Positions 1 to 6,169 of a stretch of 7,672 bases of DNA are shown piece by piece. Position numbers and translations under genes: made by a program. Position 1 is the stretch's first letter. Each line of letters starts with the position of its first letter. The stretch is from Pseudomonadota bacterium (lineage in GTDB: Bacteria; Pseudomonadota; Gammaproteobacteria; Burkholderiales; Casimicrobiaceae): positions 1 through 7,672 of the forward strand of contig JAKPSO010000628.1 of assembly GCA_029571495.1 (NCBI GenBank). Reading direction: 5' to 3'. The notes under the pieces were generated by a model. It worked only from the letters and a program-made list of their open reading frames with translations. It was not told the DNA's origin and did not search any database.

Positions 1-480
1 CCGGCGGTCGGCCGCATCACGCCGGATTACTACTGCATGGATGGCACGATTCCTCGCGCACAGTTGCCTCGCGTGTTGCGCGCGATTGCCGACCTGTCCG
101 AGAAGTACAAACTGCGTTGCGCCAACGTGTTTCACGCAGGCGACGGCAATTTGCATCCGCTCATCATGTTCGACGCTAACGTGCCCGGCGAGCTCGAGCG
201 CGCGGAAGAGTTCGGTGCAGAAATCTTGGAACTCTCCATTGAAGTCGGCGGCACGATCACCGGCGAGCACGGCGTCGGCGTCGAGAAAATTAATCAAATG
301 TGCGTGCAATTTTCGCCCAAGGAACTCACGCGCATGCACGAAATTAAGCATGCCTTCGACGAACACGGCTTGCTCAATCCGGGCAAAGCGGTGCCCACGC
401 TGCACCGCTGCGCCGAGTTCGGCAAGATGCGCGTGGGGCAGGGGCGACCGCTGCCGTTCTCGGAGTTAGAGCGTTTTTAG
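1..480 (+). CDS. glcD: Glycolate oxidase subunit GlcD, C-terminal part (5' end outside window)
   Basis: This is the last 159 residues of the FAD-linked catalytic subunit of glycolate oxidase, which with GlcE and GlcF oxidises glycolate to glyoxylate. The reading frame is open from base 1, beginning PAVGRITPDYYCMDGT, so the ATG at 37 is internal and not a start. The fragment covers the C-terminal FAD-oxidase domain. It contains HAGDGNLHP (codons 133-159), whose two histidines, with the glutamate of GEHGVG (262-279), are the expected metal/substrate-site residues of this family. The tail (LNPGKAVPTLHRCAEFG, then a PFSELERF end) closely matches what I recall of E. coli GlcD, a protein of about 499 residues, so roughly the N-terminal two thirds are missing. 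The next gene starts 45 bp downstream. The glcE and glcF genes further on make the assignment firm. Confidence 0.93.
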   Translation, partial: PAVGRITPDYYCMDGTIPRAQLPRVLRAIADLSEKYKLRCANVFHAGDGNLHPLIMFDANVPGELERAEEFGAEILELSIEVGGTITGEHGVGVEKINQMCVQFSPKELTRMHEIKHAFDEHGLLNPGKAVPTLHRCAEFGKMRVGQGRPLPFSELERF

Positions 481-525
481 TTATGGTGCTTTAGATTTAT
501 TACTAGGGCGCGCGTTGTCCGCCCT

Positions 526-1941
526 ATGGAGATGCAATTGTTGACGTTTGAACGCCCCCCAGAATCCGCCGTTGCTGCGACGGTGAATTCGCTGCAAAAA
601 TCTTATGGCGATCGCGCGGTGACCACACATGCCGTACGCGAGCACCACAGCCACGGCGAGGGCATGCGCGACGCCGGCTTGCCGGACGTTGTGGTGTTTC
701 CGGAAACCAATGAAGAGATCGCGAGCATCTTGAAGCTCTGCAACGCCGCACGCATCCCCGTGATCGCTTACGGTACGGGCACGTCGTTGGAAGGGCACCT
801 CAAGGCGCTGTACGGCGGCGTGTGCCTCGATCTGTCGCGCATGAACAAGGTGCTGGAGATCAATGCAGACGATCTCGATTGCCGTGTGCAGGCGGGCGTT
901 ACGCGCGAGCAATTGAACGCTGACATTCGTCATACCGGTTTGTTCTTTCCGATCGATCCGGGCGCGAATGCGAGCATCGGAGGCATGAGCGCCACGCGGG
1001 CAAGCGGCACGAACGCAGTTCGCTACGGCACCATGCGCGAAAACGTACTCGGGCTCACCGTGATCACGCCCGATGGCCGCATCATTAAGACCGGCACGCG
1101 CGCGAAGAAGTCGAGCGCAGGATACGACCTCACGCGCCTCTACATCGGCTCCGAAGGCACACTCGGCATCATTACCGAAATTCAAGTCAAGCTCTATGGC
1201 GTGCCGGAGCGGATCAGCGCAGCGGTGTGCCAATTCGACGACTTGCACGGCGCAGTGAACACCGTGATCATGGCGATGCAATTGGGTATTCCGATGGCGC
1301 GTATTGAGCTGTTAGACAACGTACAGATGCAGGCTTGCATCAAGTACAGCAAGCTCGAAGACCTCGAACCGAAGCCCACTCTGTTCATGGAGTTCCACGG
1401 CACTGACGCCTACGTTGCCGAGCAGATCGAGCAGATGAAATCGATCAGCGCCGAACATGGTGGCGGCGAGTATCGCTTTGCCGACAAGCCCGAGGAGCGT
1501 AGCCGGCTATGGAAAGCCCGTCACGACGTTTACTGGGCGGGTATGAACTTTGTGCCGGGCAAAGAGGCGTTTGCCACGGACACCTGTGTGCCGATCTCGC
1601 GGCTTGCGGATTGCATCACCGAAGCCAAGCGAATCGCTGATGCGAGCGGCCTCATCTGCATGATCGTAGGGCACGTCGGCGACGGAAATTTTCACGTACA
1701 GATTACCTTCGATCCGAACAACCCTGTGGAGCGCGCGAGCGCCGACGCTGCGGCCGAGAAAATCGCGCTGATTGCGATTTCGATGGGCGGCACTTGCACC
1801 GGCGAGCACGGCATCGGCATTCATAAACTCGACGCACTCAAGGCGGAGCACGGCGAGGGCGTTGATGTCATGCGCACGATTAAGAAAGCGCTCGATCCGA
1901 ACAACATCATGAATCCGGGGAAAACGATCCCGATGCAGTGA
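526..1941 (+). CDS. FAD-binding oxidase, D-lactate dehydrogenase (cytochrome / LDHD) type
   Basis: A 471-residue flavoprotein of the vanillyl-alcohol oxidase/PCMH superfamily, probably oxidising D-lactate or a similar D-2-hydroxyacid and passing electrons to cytochrome c or quinone. The N-terminal half is an FAD-binding domain with GTGTSLEGHL (residues 83-92), PIDPGANASIGG (142-153) and RYGTMREN (166-173). The C-terminal FAD-oxidase domain has GHVGDGNFH, with H383 and H390, and GEHGIG with E427, the expected metal-binding residues. It ends in the family hallmark MNPGK. Block by block the sequence resembles mammalian LDHD and yeast D-lactate dehydrogenases more than GlcD (from memory, not a search). 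The start at 526 is followed by a second ATG at 532; no good ribosome binding site separates them. It lies 45 bp after glcD, so two GlcD-superfamily oxidases sit in tandem. It could instead act on D-2-hydroxyglutarate or act as an alternative glycolate subunit. Confidence 0.87.
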   Translation: MEMQLLTFERPPESAVAATVNSLQKSYGDRAVTTHAVREHHSHGEGMRDAGLPDVVVFPETNEEIASILKLCNAARIPVIAYGTGTSLEGHLKALYGGVCLDLSRMNKVLEINADDLDCRVQAGVTREQLNADIRHTGLFFPIDPGANASIGGMSATRASGTNAVRYGTMRENVLGLTVITPDGRIIKTGTRAKKSSAGYDLTRLYIGSEGTLGIITEIQVKLYGVPERISAAVCQFDDLHGAVNTVIMAMQLGIPMARIELLDNVQMQACIKYSKLEDLEPKPTLFMEFHGTDAYVAEQIEQMKSISAEHGGGEYRFADKPEERSRLWKARHDVYWAGMNFVPGKEAFATDTCVPISRLADCITEAKRIADASGLICMIVGHVGDGNFHVQITFDPNNPVERASADAAAEKIALIAISMGGTCTGEHGIGIHKLDALKAEHGEGVDVMRTIKKALDPNNIMNPGKTIPMQ

Positions 1942-1945
1942 TTAC

Positions 1946-2023
1946 TTTTGCGGGGAGCGCCGGAAGGCGCTGGACCGTTTGCCGCAGCATGCTGTTCGCG
2001 GCTTCCGCTGCTCCCACAAAAAA
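1946..2023. repeat. Palindromic REP-doublet-like element (element A)
   Basis: Starting 5 bp after the stop of the LDHD-type gene is an imperfect inverted repeat. The left arm begins TTTTGCGGGGAGC and the right arm, read on the other strand, begins TTTTGTGGGAGC. Each arm holds its own small hairpin: AGCGCC/GGCGCT (1956-1961 with 1966-1971, loop GGAA) and GCGG/CCGC (1998-2001 with 2005-2008, loop CTT). A perfect palindrome, CAGCATGCTG, lies near the centre at 1985-1994. The GTGGGAGC core next to a GC-rich hairpin resembles REP sequences of Pseudomonas and Xanthomonadales, but this is a family resemblance, not an identification. The rest of the gap (2024-2085) shows no feature I can support. Confidence 0.55.
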
Positions 2024-2085
2024 CAGATTGCGCAGCCTAGCCAGCAAAATTTGCAAACACGAACCGAACGGGCCGCATAAATTAG

Positions 2086-2796
2086 ATGCCCCTTCAACAA
2101 CCGAAATTTATGAGCGATCCGAATATGGCCTACACCTTACTGATCGGCAACAAAAACTACTCTTCTTGGTCTCTGCGTCCGTGGCTCTTGATGCACGCGT
2201 TCGGCATTGCGTTTACCGAAGAGAACTACGTGTTTGACACACCGGAATTCGCCGCCGAAATTCAGTCGCGCAAGCGCTCCCCTAACGGCAAGGTGCCGGT
2301 GCTTCGCGATGGCGATGTCACGGTGTGGGACTCGCTCGCAATAACCGAATACCTCGCCGAACGCCATGCGGGCTTGTGGCCTAAGGACACCGTCGCTCGC
2401 GCCCATGCGCGCTGCGCAAGCGCCGAAATGCACTCGGGCTTTCAAGCGGTTCGCAACTGGATGCCGATGAATGTACGTCGTAGTTACCCGATTGCCGTGC
2501 CACGCGAAGACGTGCAGAAAGACATTGATCGTATTCAAGCGCTGTGGACCGAAGCACGCGCTAAGTTTGGTGGCAATGGTCCGTTTCTATACGGTGCGTT
2601 TAGCGCCGCCGATGCGTACTTCGCGCCCGTGGTGTTTCGCTTCGCAACATACGGCGTGAAGTGTTCGCCTGTGGTGGCTGAGTACGTCAAGGCGATGCTC
2701 GCGCATCCGTCGATGCAGCAATGGATCGCGGATTCAAGAGCAGAAACCGTGGTGATCGGGCATGAAGAGCCTGAGCACATTTATGCAACAAAGTAG
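2086..2796 (+). CDS. Glutathione S-transferase family protein
   Basis: A soluble thioredoxin-fold GST of 236 residues from the first ATG. The N-terminal domain has NKNYSSWSLRPW (residues 22-33), where a serine of the SSWS stretch is the likely catalytic, glutathione-activating residue. It also has SPNGKVPVL with the expected cis-proline P71, and WDSLAITEYLAE whose D82-S83 pair normally binds the glutathione gamma-glutamyl group. The C-terminal helical domain runs from about residue 105 and includes a typical FSAADAYFAPV segment. ATGs at 2086, 2110 and 2125 are in one frame. The conserved region begins just after the last one, so the true start may be 2110 or 2125; none has a convincing ribosome binding site. 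The substrate is unknown. A GST is not an obligate part of glycolate oxidation, and the gene is bracketed by palindromic elements on both sides. Confidence 0.88.
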   Translation: MPLQQPKFMSDPNMAYTLLIGNKNYSSWSLRPWLLMHAFGIAFTEENYVFDTPEFAAEIQSRKRSPNGKVPVLRDGDVTVWDSLAITEYLAERHAGLWPKDTVARAHARCASAEMHSGFQAVRNWMPMNVRRSYPIAVPREDVQKDIDRIQALWTEARAKFGGNGPFLYGAFSAADAYFAPVVFRFATYGVKCSPVVAEYVKAMLAHPSMQQWIADSRAETVVIGHEEPEHIYATK

Positions 2797-2806
2797 ACCG
2801 TCCTTG

Positions 2807-2932
2807 CCTCCCCTATGACATAGGGGAGGTGCCCGAAGGGCGGAGGGGTTGCCCGAAAGACCAAAGCGTCTTCCGTTGCAACGCGTTACCCCTCCGACGC
2901 TTCGCGCCACCTCCCCTACTGCGCAGTGGAGG
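2807..2932. repeat. 126-bp palindromic intergenic element with nested hairpins (element B)
   Basis: The element begins 10 bp after the GST stop. A perfect hairpin lies at its left edge: CCTCCCCTAT (2807-2816), 3-base loop, ATAGGGGAGG (2820-2829). The left unit then reads TAGGGGAGGTG, a small hairpin GCCC-gaa-GGGC (2831-2841), and CGGAGGGGT (2841-2849). The right unit (about 2888-2918) is the same unit inverted: ACCCCTCCG, hairpin CGC-ttc-GCG, then CACCTCCCCTA. The right edge repeats the 23-base outer hairpin in weaker form (2910-2932, centred on ACTGCGCAGT). The unit resembles the GGGGAGG...CGGAGGGG palindromes common in high-GC proteobacterial intergenic regions. There is no T-run, so it is not a classical terminator. 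An in-frame extension of glcE runs through it from 2829 but is not coding. Confidence 0.68.
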
Positions 2933-2972
2933 CCGCAGATCCGGTGCCCACCGTCCGTCGAATGAAAATACC

Positions 2973-2977
2973 GGAAG
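2973..2977 (+). promoter_or_regulatory. Ribosome binding site of glcE
   Basis: GGAAG sits seven bases before the ATG at 2985. It supports that start over the longer in-frame possibility beginning at 2829 inside the palindromic element. Confidence 0.6.
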
Positions 2978-2984
2978 CCACCTC

Positions 2985-4028
2985 ATGATCGAAACTTGGC
3001 AATCGCAGATCAAAGCCGCCGCTGCATCGGGCAAGAAGTTGTCGATTCGCGGCAGCGGCAGCAAGTCATTCATGTCGCCACACGCGACCGGCGACGTGAT
3101 CGACACGCGCGCGCACGCAGGCGTCGTTGACTACGAACCTAGCGAGTTGGTGATTGTGGTGCGCACCGGTACGCCACTTGCTGAAATCGAGAAGACCATG
3201 GCCGACGCGGGACAAATGCTCGCGTTTGAGCCACCGCATTTTGGCGGTGACGCGACGATCGGCGGCACGGTGGCGACAGGACTGTCCGGGCCGCGCCGTC
3301 CCTATGCGGGTCCGGCGCGCGATTTCATCCTCGGGTGCAAAGTGCTCGACGGCAAAGGCGATCACCTCGCCTTCGGCGGCAAGGTGATGAAGAACGTTGC
3401 GGGCTTTGACGTGTCGCGATTGATCGCGGGATCGATGGGCACCTTGGGCGTCATCACCGAGGTCGCGTTCAAGTGTTTGCCGCTTCCAAAGGCGAGCGTG
3501 ACGCGCGTTTTTGAAATGAGCGCGGACGCCGCCGTAGTTGCGATGAATCGTTGGTACGTCGAGGCGAACCCGATCACCGGCACGGTGTGGGTGGGAGGAA
3601 AGCTCTACGTTCGCCTCGCGGGTGCGGTGCCCGCGGTGGCGTCGTCGAGTGCGAAGCTTGGCGGCGAAGCGCTCGCCGACGATGGTGCGTGGTGGCGCGG
3701 TTGGCGCGAGCAAACGCATCCGTTCTTTGCGGGTGAAGCAGCGCTGATTCGCGTCGCGTGCAAGACGACGGCGCCGTGGGGCGACCTTGCTAACGGCCTC
3801 GACAAACAAGCCATCGATTGGGGGGGCGCGCAGCGCTGGGTGCGGACCTCGAACGTCGCGCTGCCCGCTATTCGCGAATGGGCGCGCGCTGAAGGCGGTC
3901 ACGCGAGTGTTTTTCGCGGTGCAGCGAACGATGACGAACGCGTAAGCGCGCCGCAGAATGCCCTTGTAGATGTGAGTCAAAAGATCAAAGCGTCATTCGA
4001 TCCGTATGACGTGTTTCCTAATTTGTAG
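2985..4028 (+). CDS. glcE: Glycolate oxidase FAD-binding subunit GlcE
   Basis: A 347-residue subunit of the membrane-associated glycolate oxidase complex, close to the 350 residues of E. coli GlcE. It has a PCMH-type FAD-binding fold. Landmarks are RGSGSKSF (22-29), GQMLAFEPPHFGGDATIGG, the LSGPRRPYAGPARDF block, KVMKNVAGFD (133-142) and GTLGVITEV (152-160), then IDWGGAQRW and GGHASVFRG in the C-terminal part. The start at 2985 has a GGAAG binding site and gives MIETWQSQIKAAAASGKKL, a plausible family N-terminus. The C-terminus is odd: it ends FDPYDVFPNL, where E. coli GlcE reads on through a VFNPGR-type tail. The TAG stop lies inside the GTAG of the REP element that follows, so the last residues may have been changed by that element. 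The 188-bp gap upstream is mostly element B. Confidence 0.95.
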   Translation: MIETWQSQIKAAAASGKKLSIRGSGSKSFMSPHATGDVIDTRAHAGVVDYEPSELVIVVRTGTPLAEIEKTMADAGQMLAFEPPHFGGDATIGGTVATGLSGPRRPYAGPARDFILGCKVLDGKGDHLAFGGKVMKNVAGFDVSRLIAGSMGTLGVITEVAFKCLPLPKASVTRVFEMSADAAVVAMNRWYVEANPITGTVWVGGKLYVRLAGAVPAVASSSAKLGGEALADDGAWWRGWREQTHPFFAGEAALIRVACKTTAPWGDLANGLDKQAIDWGGAQRWVRTSNVALPAIREWARAEGGHASVFRGAANDDERVSAPQNALVDVSQKIKASFDPYDVFPNL

Positions 4029-4090
4029 GAGCGACTTGTCGCGACCTATACGCAACGTATTTACGTAGGTCGCGGCAAGCCGCTCCTACA
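4024..4090. repeat. REP doublet (REPIN-like) overlapping the glcE stop (element C)
   Basis: Two REP units face each other. The left (4024-4047) begins TGTAGGAGCGACTTGTCGCG and the right, read on the opposite strand from 4090 to 4067, begins TGTAGGAGCGGCTTGCCGCG; both continue ACCT. The 24-base arms differ at only two positions. Each unit also folds alone: GCGAC-tt-GTCGC on the left and GCGGC-tt-GCCGC on the right. The GTAG head followed by a short GC-rich palindrome is the signature described for REPs mobilised by RAYT transposases in Stenotrophomonas and relatives. The left GTAG contains the glcE stop codon, and the right arm ends 12 bases before the glcF ATG. Confidence 0.85.
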
Positions 4091-4102
4091 TTGGGTATCC
4101 TC

Positions 4103-5323
4103 ATGCAAACCAATCTCGCTGACTTCATCAAAGACACGCCGCAGGGCATTGAGGCCGACGCCATTTTGCGTTCGTGCGTTCATTGCGGGTTCTGCACGGC
4201 GACGTGTCCGACTTACCAACTACTGGGTGACGAGCTCGATGGTCCGCGCGGGCGTATTTACTTGATCAAACAAGTGCTCGAAGGCGTTGAACCGACGATC
4301 AAAACGCAGCAGCATTTAGACCGTTGTTTGACCTGTCGTAGTTGCGAGAGCACGTGCCCAAGTGGCGTGCAGTACGGTCGCTTGGTGGACATCGGCCGCG
4401 AAATTGTCGAACACAAAGTGGGGCGCTCGACGGGCGAGACGATCAAACGCACTGTCTTGCGCAAGGGTTTCTTGAGCAAGAAGTCCTTCGGCGCGGCGCT
4501 CGCTGTCGGGCGCGCGATGCGTCCATTTCTGCCGTCGTCGCTCGCGGCGAAAGTGCCGCCGCGTCGCGAGCCTGGCGCGTGGCCGACGGCCAAGCAGAAA
4601 CGCACCGTGCTCCTCATGAATAACTGCGTGCAAGACGCGCTCGCGCCTTCGATTGACGCCTCTGCCGCGCGCGTGCTCGCCGTCGCAGGCATCACCTTAC
4701 AGCCGGTGGCGGCGGGTGGTTGCTGTGGCGCGCTTCCGCTGCACCTCAATGCGCACGAGGACACGGTCACTCGTGTGCGCGCGAACATCGACGCGTGGTG
4801 GCCGTTGGTCGAGGCCGGTGCTGAGGCGATTGTTGGAACCGCGTCGGGCTGTGCAGGAATGCTCAAAGACTACGGACATTTCATGCAGCACGATGCGGCG
4901 TATGCCGAGCGCGCGGCGAAGATCGCTGCGCTGTCGAAGGACATCTCCGAAGTAATCACGGCTGAGTGGGAGACGATCAAACCTAAAATCAAGCCCGCGA
5001 ACGAAGCCATCGCGTTTCACCCGCCATGTTCTTTGCAGCATGTGTTGAAGATCAAAGGCGGCGTTGAAACGCTCCTGAGAGACATGGGTTACGCGCTGAC
5101 GCCGGTCGCGGATACGCATCTCTGTTGCGGTTCAGCGGGCACGTATTCCGTGTTGCAGCCTGCGATTAGTGAAGAACTCAAAAGCCGAAAGCTCAAGAGC
5201 CTCACGGCAGGCGCACCTGCGAACATTGCGACCGCCAACATTGGTTGCATGACTCATTTGCAGAGCGGCACGGAGCTTGTCGTGAAGCACTGGATCGAGT
5301 TGCTGGACGAACGGTTAGCGTAA
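4103..5323 (+). CDS. glcF: Glycolate oxidase iron-sulfur subunit GlcF
   Basis: The electron-transfer subunit of glycolate oxidase, 406 residues against about 407 in E. coli. Two ferredoxin-like 4Fe-4S motifs lie near the N-terminus: CVHCGFCTATCP (C25, C28, C31, C35) and CLTCRSCESTCP (C75, C78, C81, C85). Two cysteine-rich CCG-domain motifs follow: GGCCGALPLHLN (C207-C208) with GTASGCAG (C250), and HPPCSLQH (C309) with HLCCGSAGTY (C341-C342). These are the heterodisulfide-reductase-like cluster sites. The ATG at 4103 gives MQTNLADF, matching the E. coli MQT start; a TTG at 4091 would add four residues but is less likely. No ribosome binding site is obvious in the 12 bases between the REP arm and the ATG, so translation may be coupled to glcE or affected by the hairpin. 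The thioesterase gene starts 21 bp downstream. Confidence 0.96.
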   Translation: MQTNLADFIKDTPQGIEADAILRSCVHCGFCTATCPTYQLLGDELDGPRGRIYLIKQVLEGVEPTIKTQQHLDRCLTCRSCESTCPSGVQYGRLVDIGREIVEHKVGRSTGETIKRTVLRKGFLSKKSFGAALAVGRAMRPFLPSSLAAKVPPRREPGAWPTAKQKRTVLLMNNCVQDALAPSIDASAARVLAVAGITLQPVAAGGCCGALPLHLNAHEDTVTRVRANIDAWWPLVEAGAEAIVGTASGCAGMLKDYGHFMQHDAAYAERAAKIAALSKDISEVITAEWETIKPKIKPANEAIAFHPPCSLQHVLKIKGGVETLLRDMGYALTPVADTHLCCGSAGTYSVLQPAISEELKSRKLKSLTAGAPANIATANIGCMTHLQSGTELVVKHWIELLDERLA

Positions 5324-5344
5324 GACCGGTCCCGCACAAACGCA

Positions 5345-5770
5345 ATGACTCGCGAACGCTACAAACACTTCCTCACCATCCCCACACGTTGGATGGACAA
5401 CGACGTCTATGGTCACGTCAACAACGTCGTGTACTACAGCTGGTTCGACACCGTGATCAACGAATACTTGATTCGCAATGGCGGGCTCGATATTCACAAC
5501 GCGCCGGTCGTTGGCTTCGCCGTGGATTCGGGTTGCACATACAAAAAGAGTTTCGCGTTTCCGGAGCCTGTGCACGCGGGCTTGTGCGTGACGAAACTCG
5601 GGAACAGTTCGGTGCGCTACGAAGTCGGGTTGTTCGGCGCGGACGATGCGACCGATGCCGAGCCACGTGCGACGGGCTTTTTCGTGCACGTGTTTGTAGA
5701 TCGTGCCGCGAACAAAAGCGTGCCGATTCCTGCGCCGATTCGGGCTGCGCTGGCAGCTATTCACGTTTAG
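5345..5770 (+). CDS. Acyl-CoA thioesterase, hotdog fold (4HBT family)
   Basis: A 141-residue cytoplasmic single-domain hotdog protein of typical size for the 4-hydroxybenzoyl-CoA thioesterase/YbgC-like group, expected to hydrolyse an acyl-CoA or related thioester. The N-terminal block TRWMDNDVYGHVNNVVYYSW (residues 14-33) is the family's active-site signature, with D18 or D20 and H24 in the catalytic region and the NN-x-x-Y-Y stretch that starts the central helix. The middle segment VVGFAVDSGCTYKKSFAFPE (57-76) fits the long strand and loop at the dimer interface. The start is the only sensible ATG; its binding site is weak. The 21-bp gap after glcF suggests co-transcription. The substrate cannot be read from the sequence, and a direct role in glycolate metabolism is only a guess. 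Confidence 0.88.
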   Translation: MTRERYKHFLTIPTRWMDNDVYGHVNNVVYYSWFDTVINEYLIRNGGLDIHNAPVVGFAVDSGCTYKKSFAFPEPVHAGLCVTKLGNSSVRYEVGLFGADDATDAEPRATGFFVHVFVDRAANKSVPIPAPIRAALAAIHV

Positions 5771-5788
5771 TTTTTTTGAGCAAACACC

Positions 5789-6169
5789 ATGTCGCACCAC
5801 CCCGATCCCGTGGCCATCGTGCAACGTCAATTGGACGCGTACAACGCGCGTGACATCGACGCGTTGATGGCAACGTACGCCGAAGACATCGAGCAGTTTG
5901 ATTTTCCGAATACGCCACTCGCGGTCGGCGCGGCGGCTGTGCGTGCGCGACAGAGCATTCGCCTGCAAGAGCCCGATCTCTACGCACGACTTCTCGGCCG
6001 CACTGCGATGGGGAACCTAGTCATCGACCACGAAATCGTCACGCGAAATTTTCCCGAAGGTATCGGCACCGTCGAACTCATCGCGATGTACGAAGTGCAG
6101 GGCGATCGCATCAAGCGCGCATGGTTCAAATTCGGTGAAAAGCGGCTCGGCGTCGGCACCGAGGGATGA
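5789..6169 (+). CDS. Nuclear transport factor 2 / SnoaL-like family protein
   Basis: A 126-residue protein with the cone-shaped NTF2-like fold expected from its pattern. The opening helix has IVQRQLDAYNARDIDALMATY followed by AEDIEQFDF, the usual start of SnoaL and ketosteroid-isomerase relatives. Later strands include VIDHEIVTRNFPEG and ELIAMYEVQGDRIKRAWFKF near the C-terminus. Members act as small-molecule isomerases, cyclases or binding proteins, and catalytic residues vary so much that no reaction can be assigned. It follows the thioesterase gene by 18 bp, including a run of seven T, and is probably the last gene of the transcript. The ATG at 5789 gives MSHHPDPVAIV, a reasonable family N-terminus. 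Confidence 0.78.
   Translation: MSHHPDPVAIVQRQLDAYNARDIDALMATYAEDIEQFDFPNTPLAVGAAAVRARQSIRLQEPDLYARLLGRTAMGNLVIDHEIVTRNFPEGIGTVELIAMYEVQGDRIKRAWFKFGEKRLGVGTEG

Noticed and set aside
481..1281. Long minus-strand open frame opposite the LDHD-type oxidase
   Set aside because: Its His/Arg/Ala-rich translation is the usual antisense shadow of a high-GC gene; the plus-strand frame has clear family motifs throughout.
2829..2984. 52-codon N-terminal extension of GlcE
   Set aside because: It lies inside the palindromic element, has low-complexity Arg/Pro-rich translation, and the ATG at 2985 has a binding site and gives a normal family length.
3066..3980. 304-codon minus-strand open frame opposite glcE
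   Set aside because: Shadow of glcE with no recognisable motif, no binding site, and biased Arg/His content.
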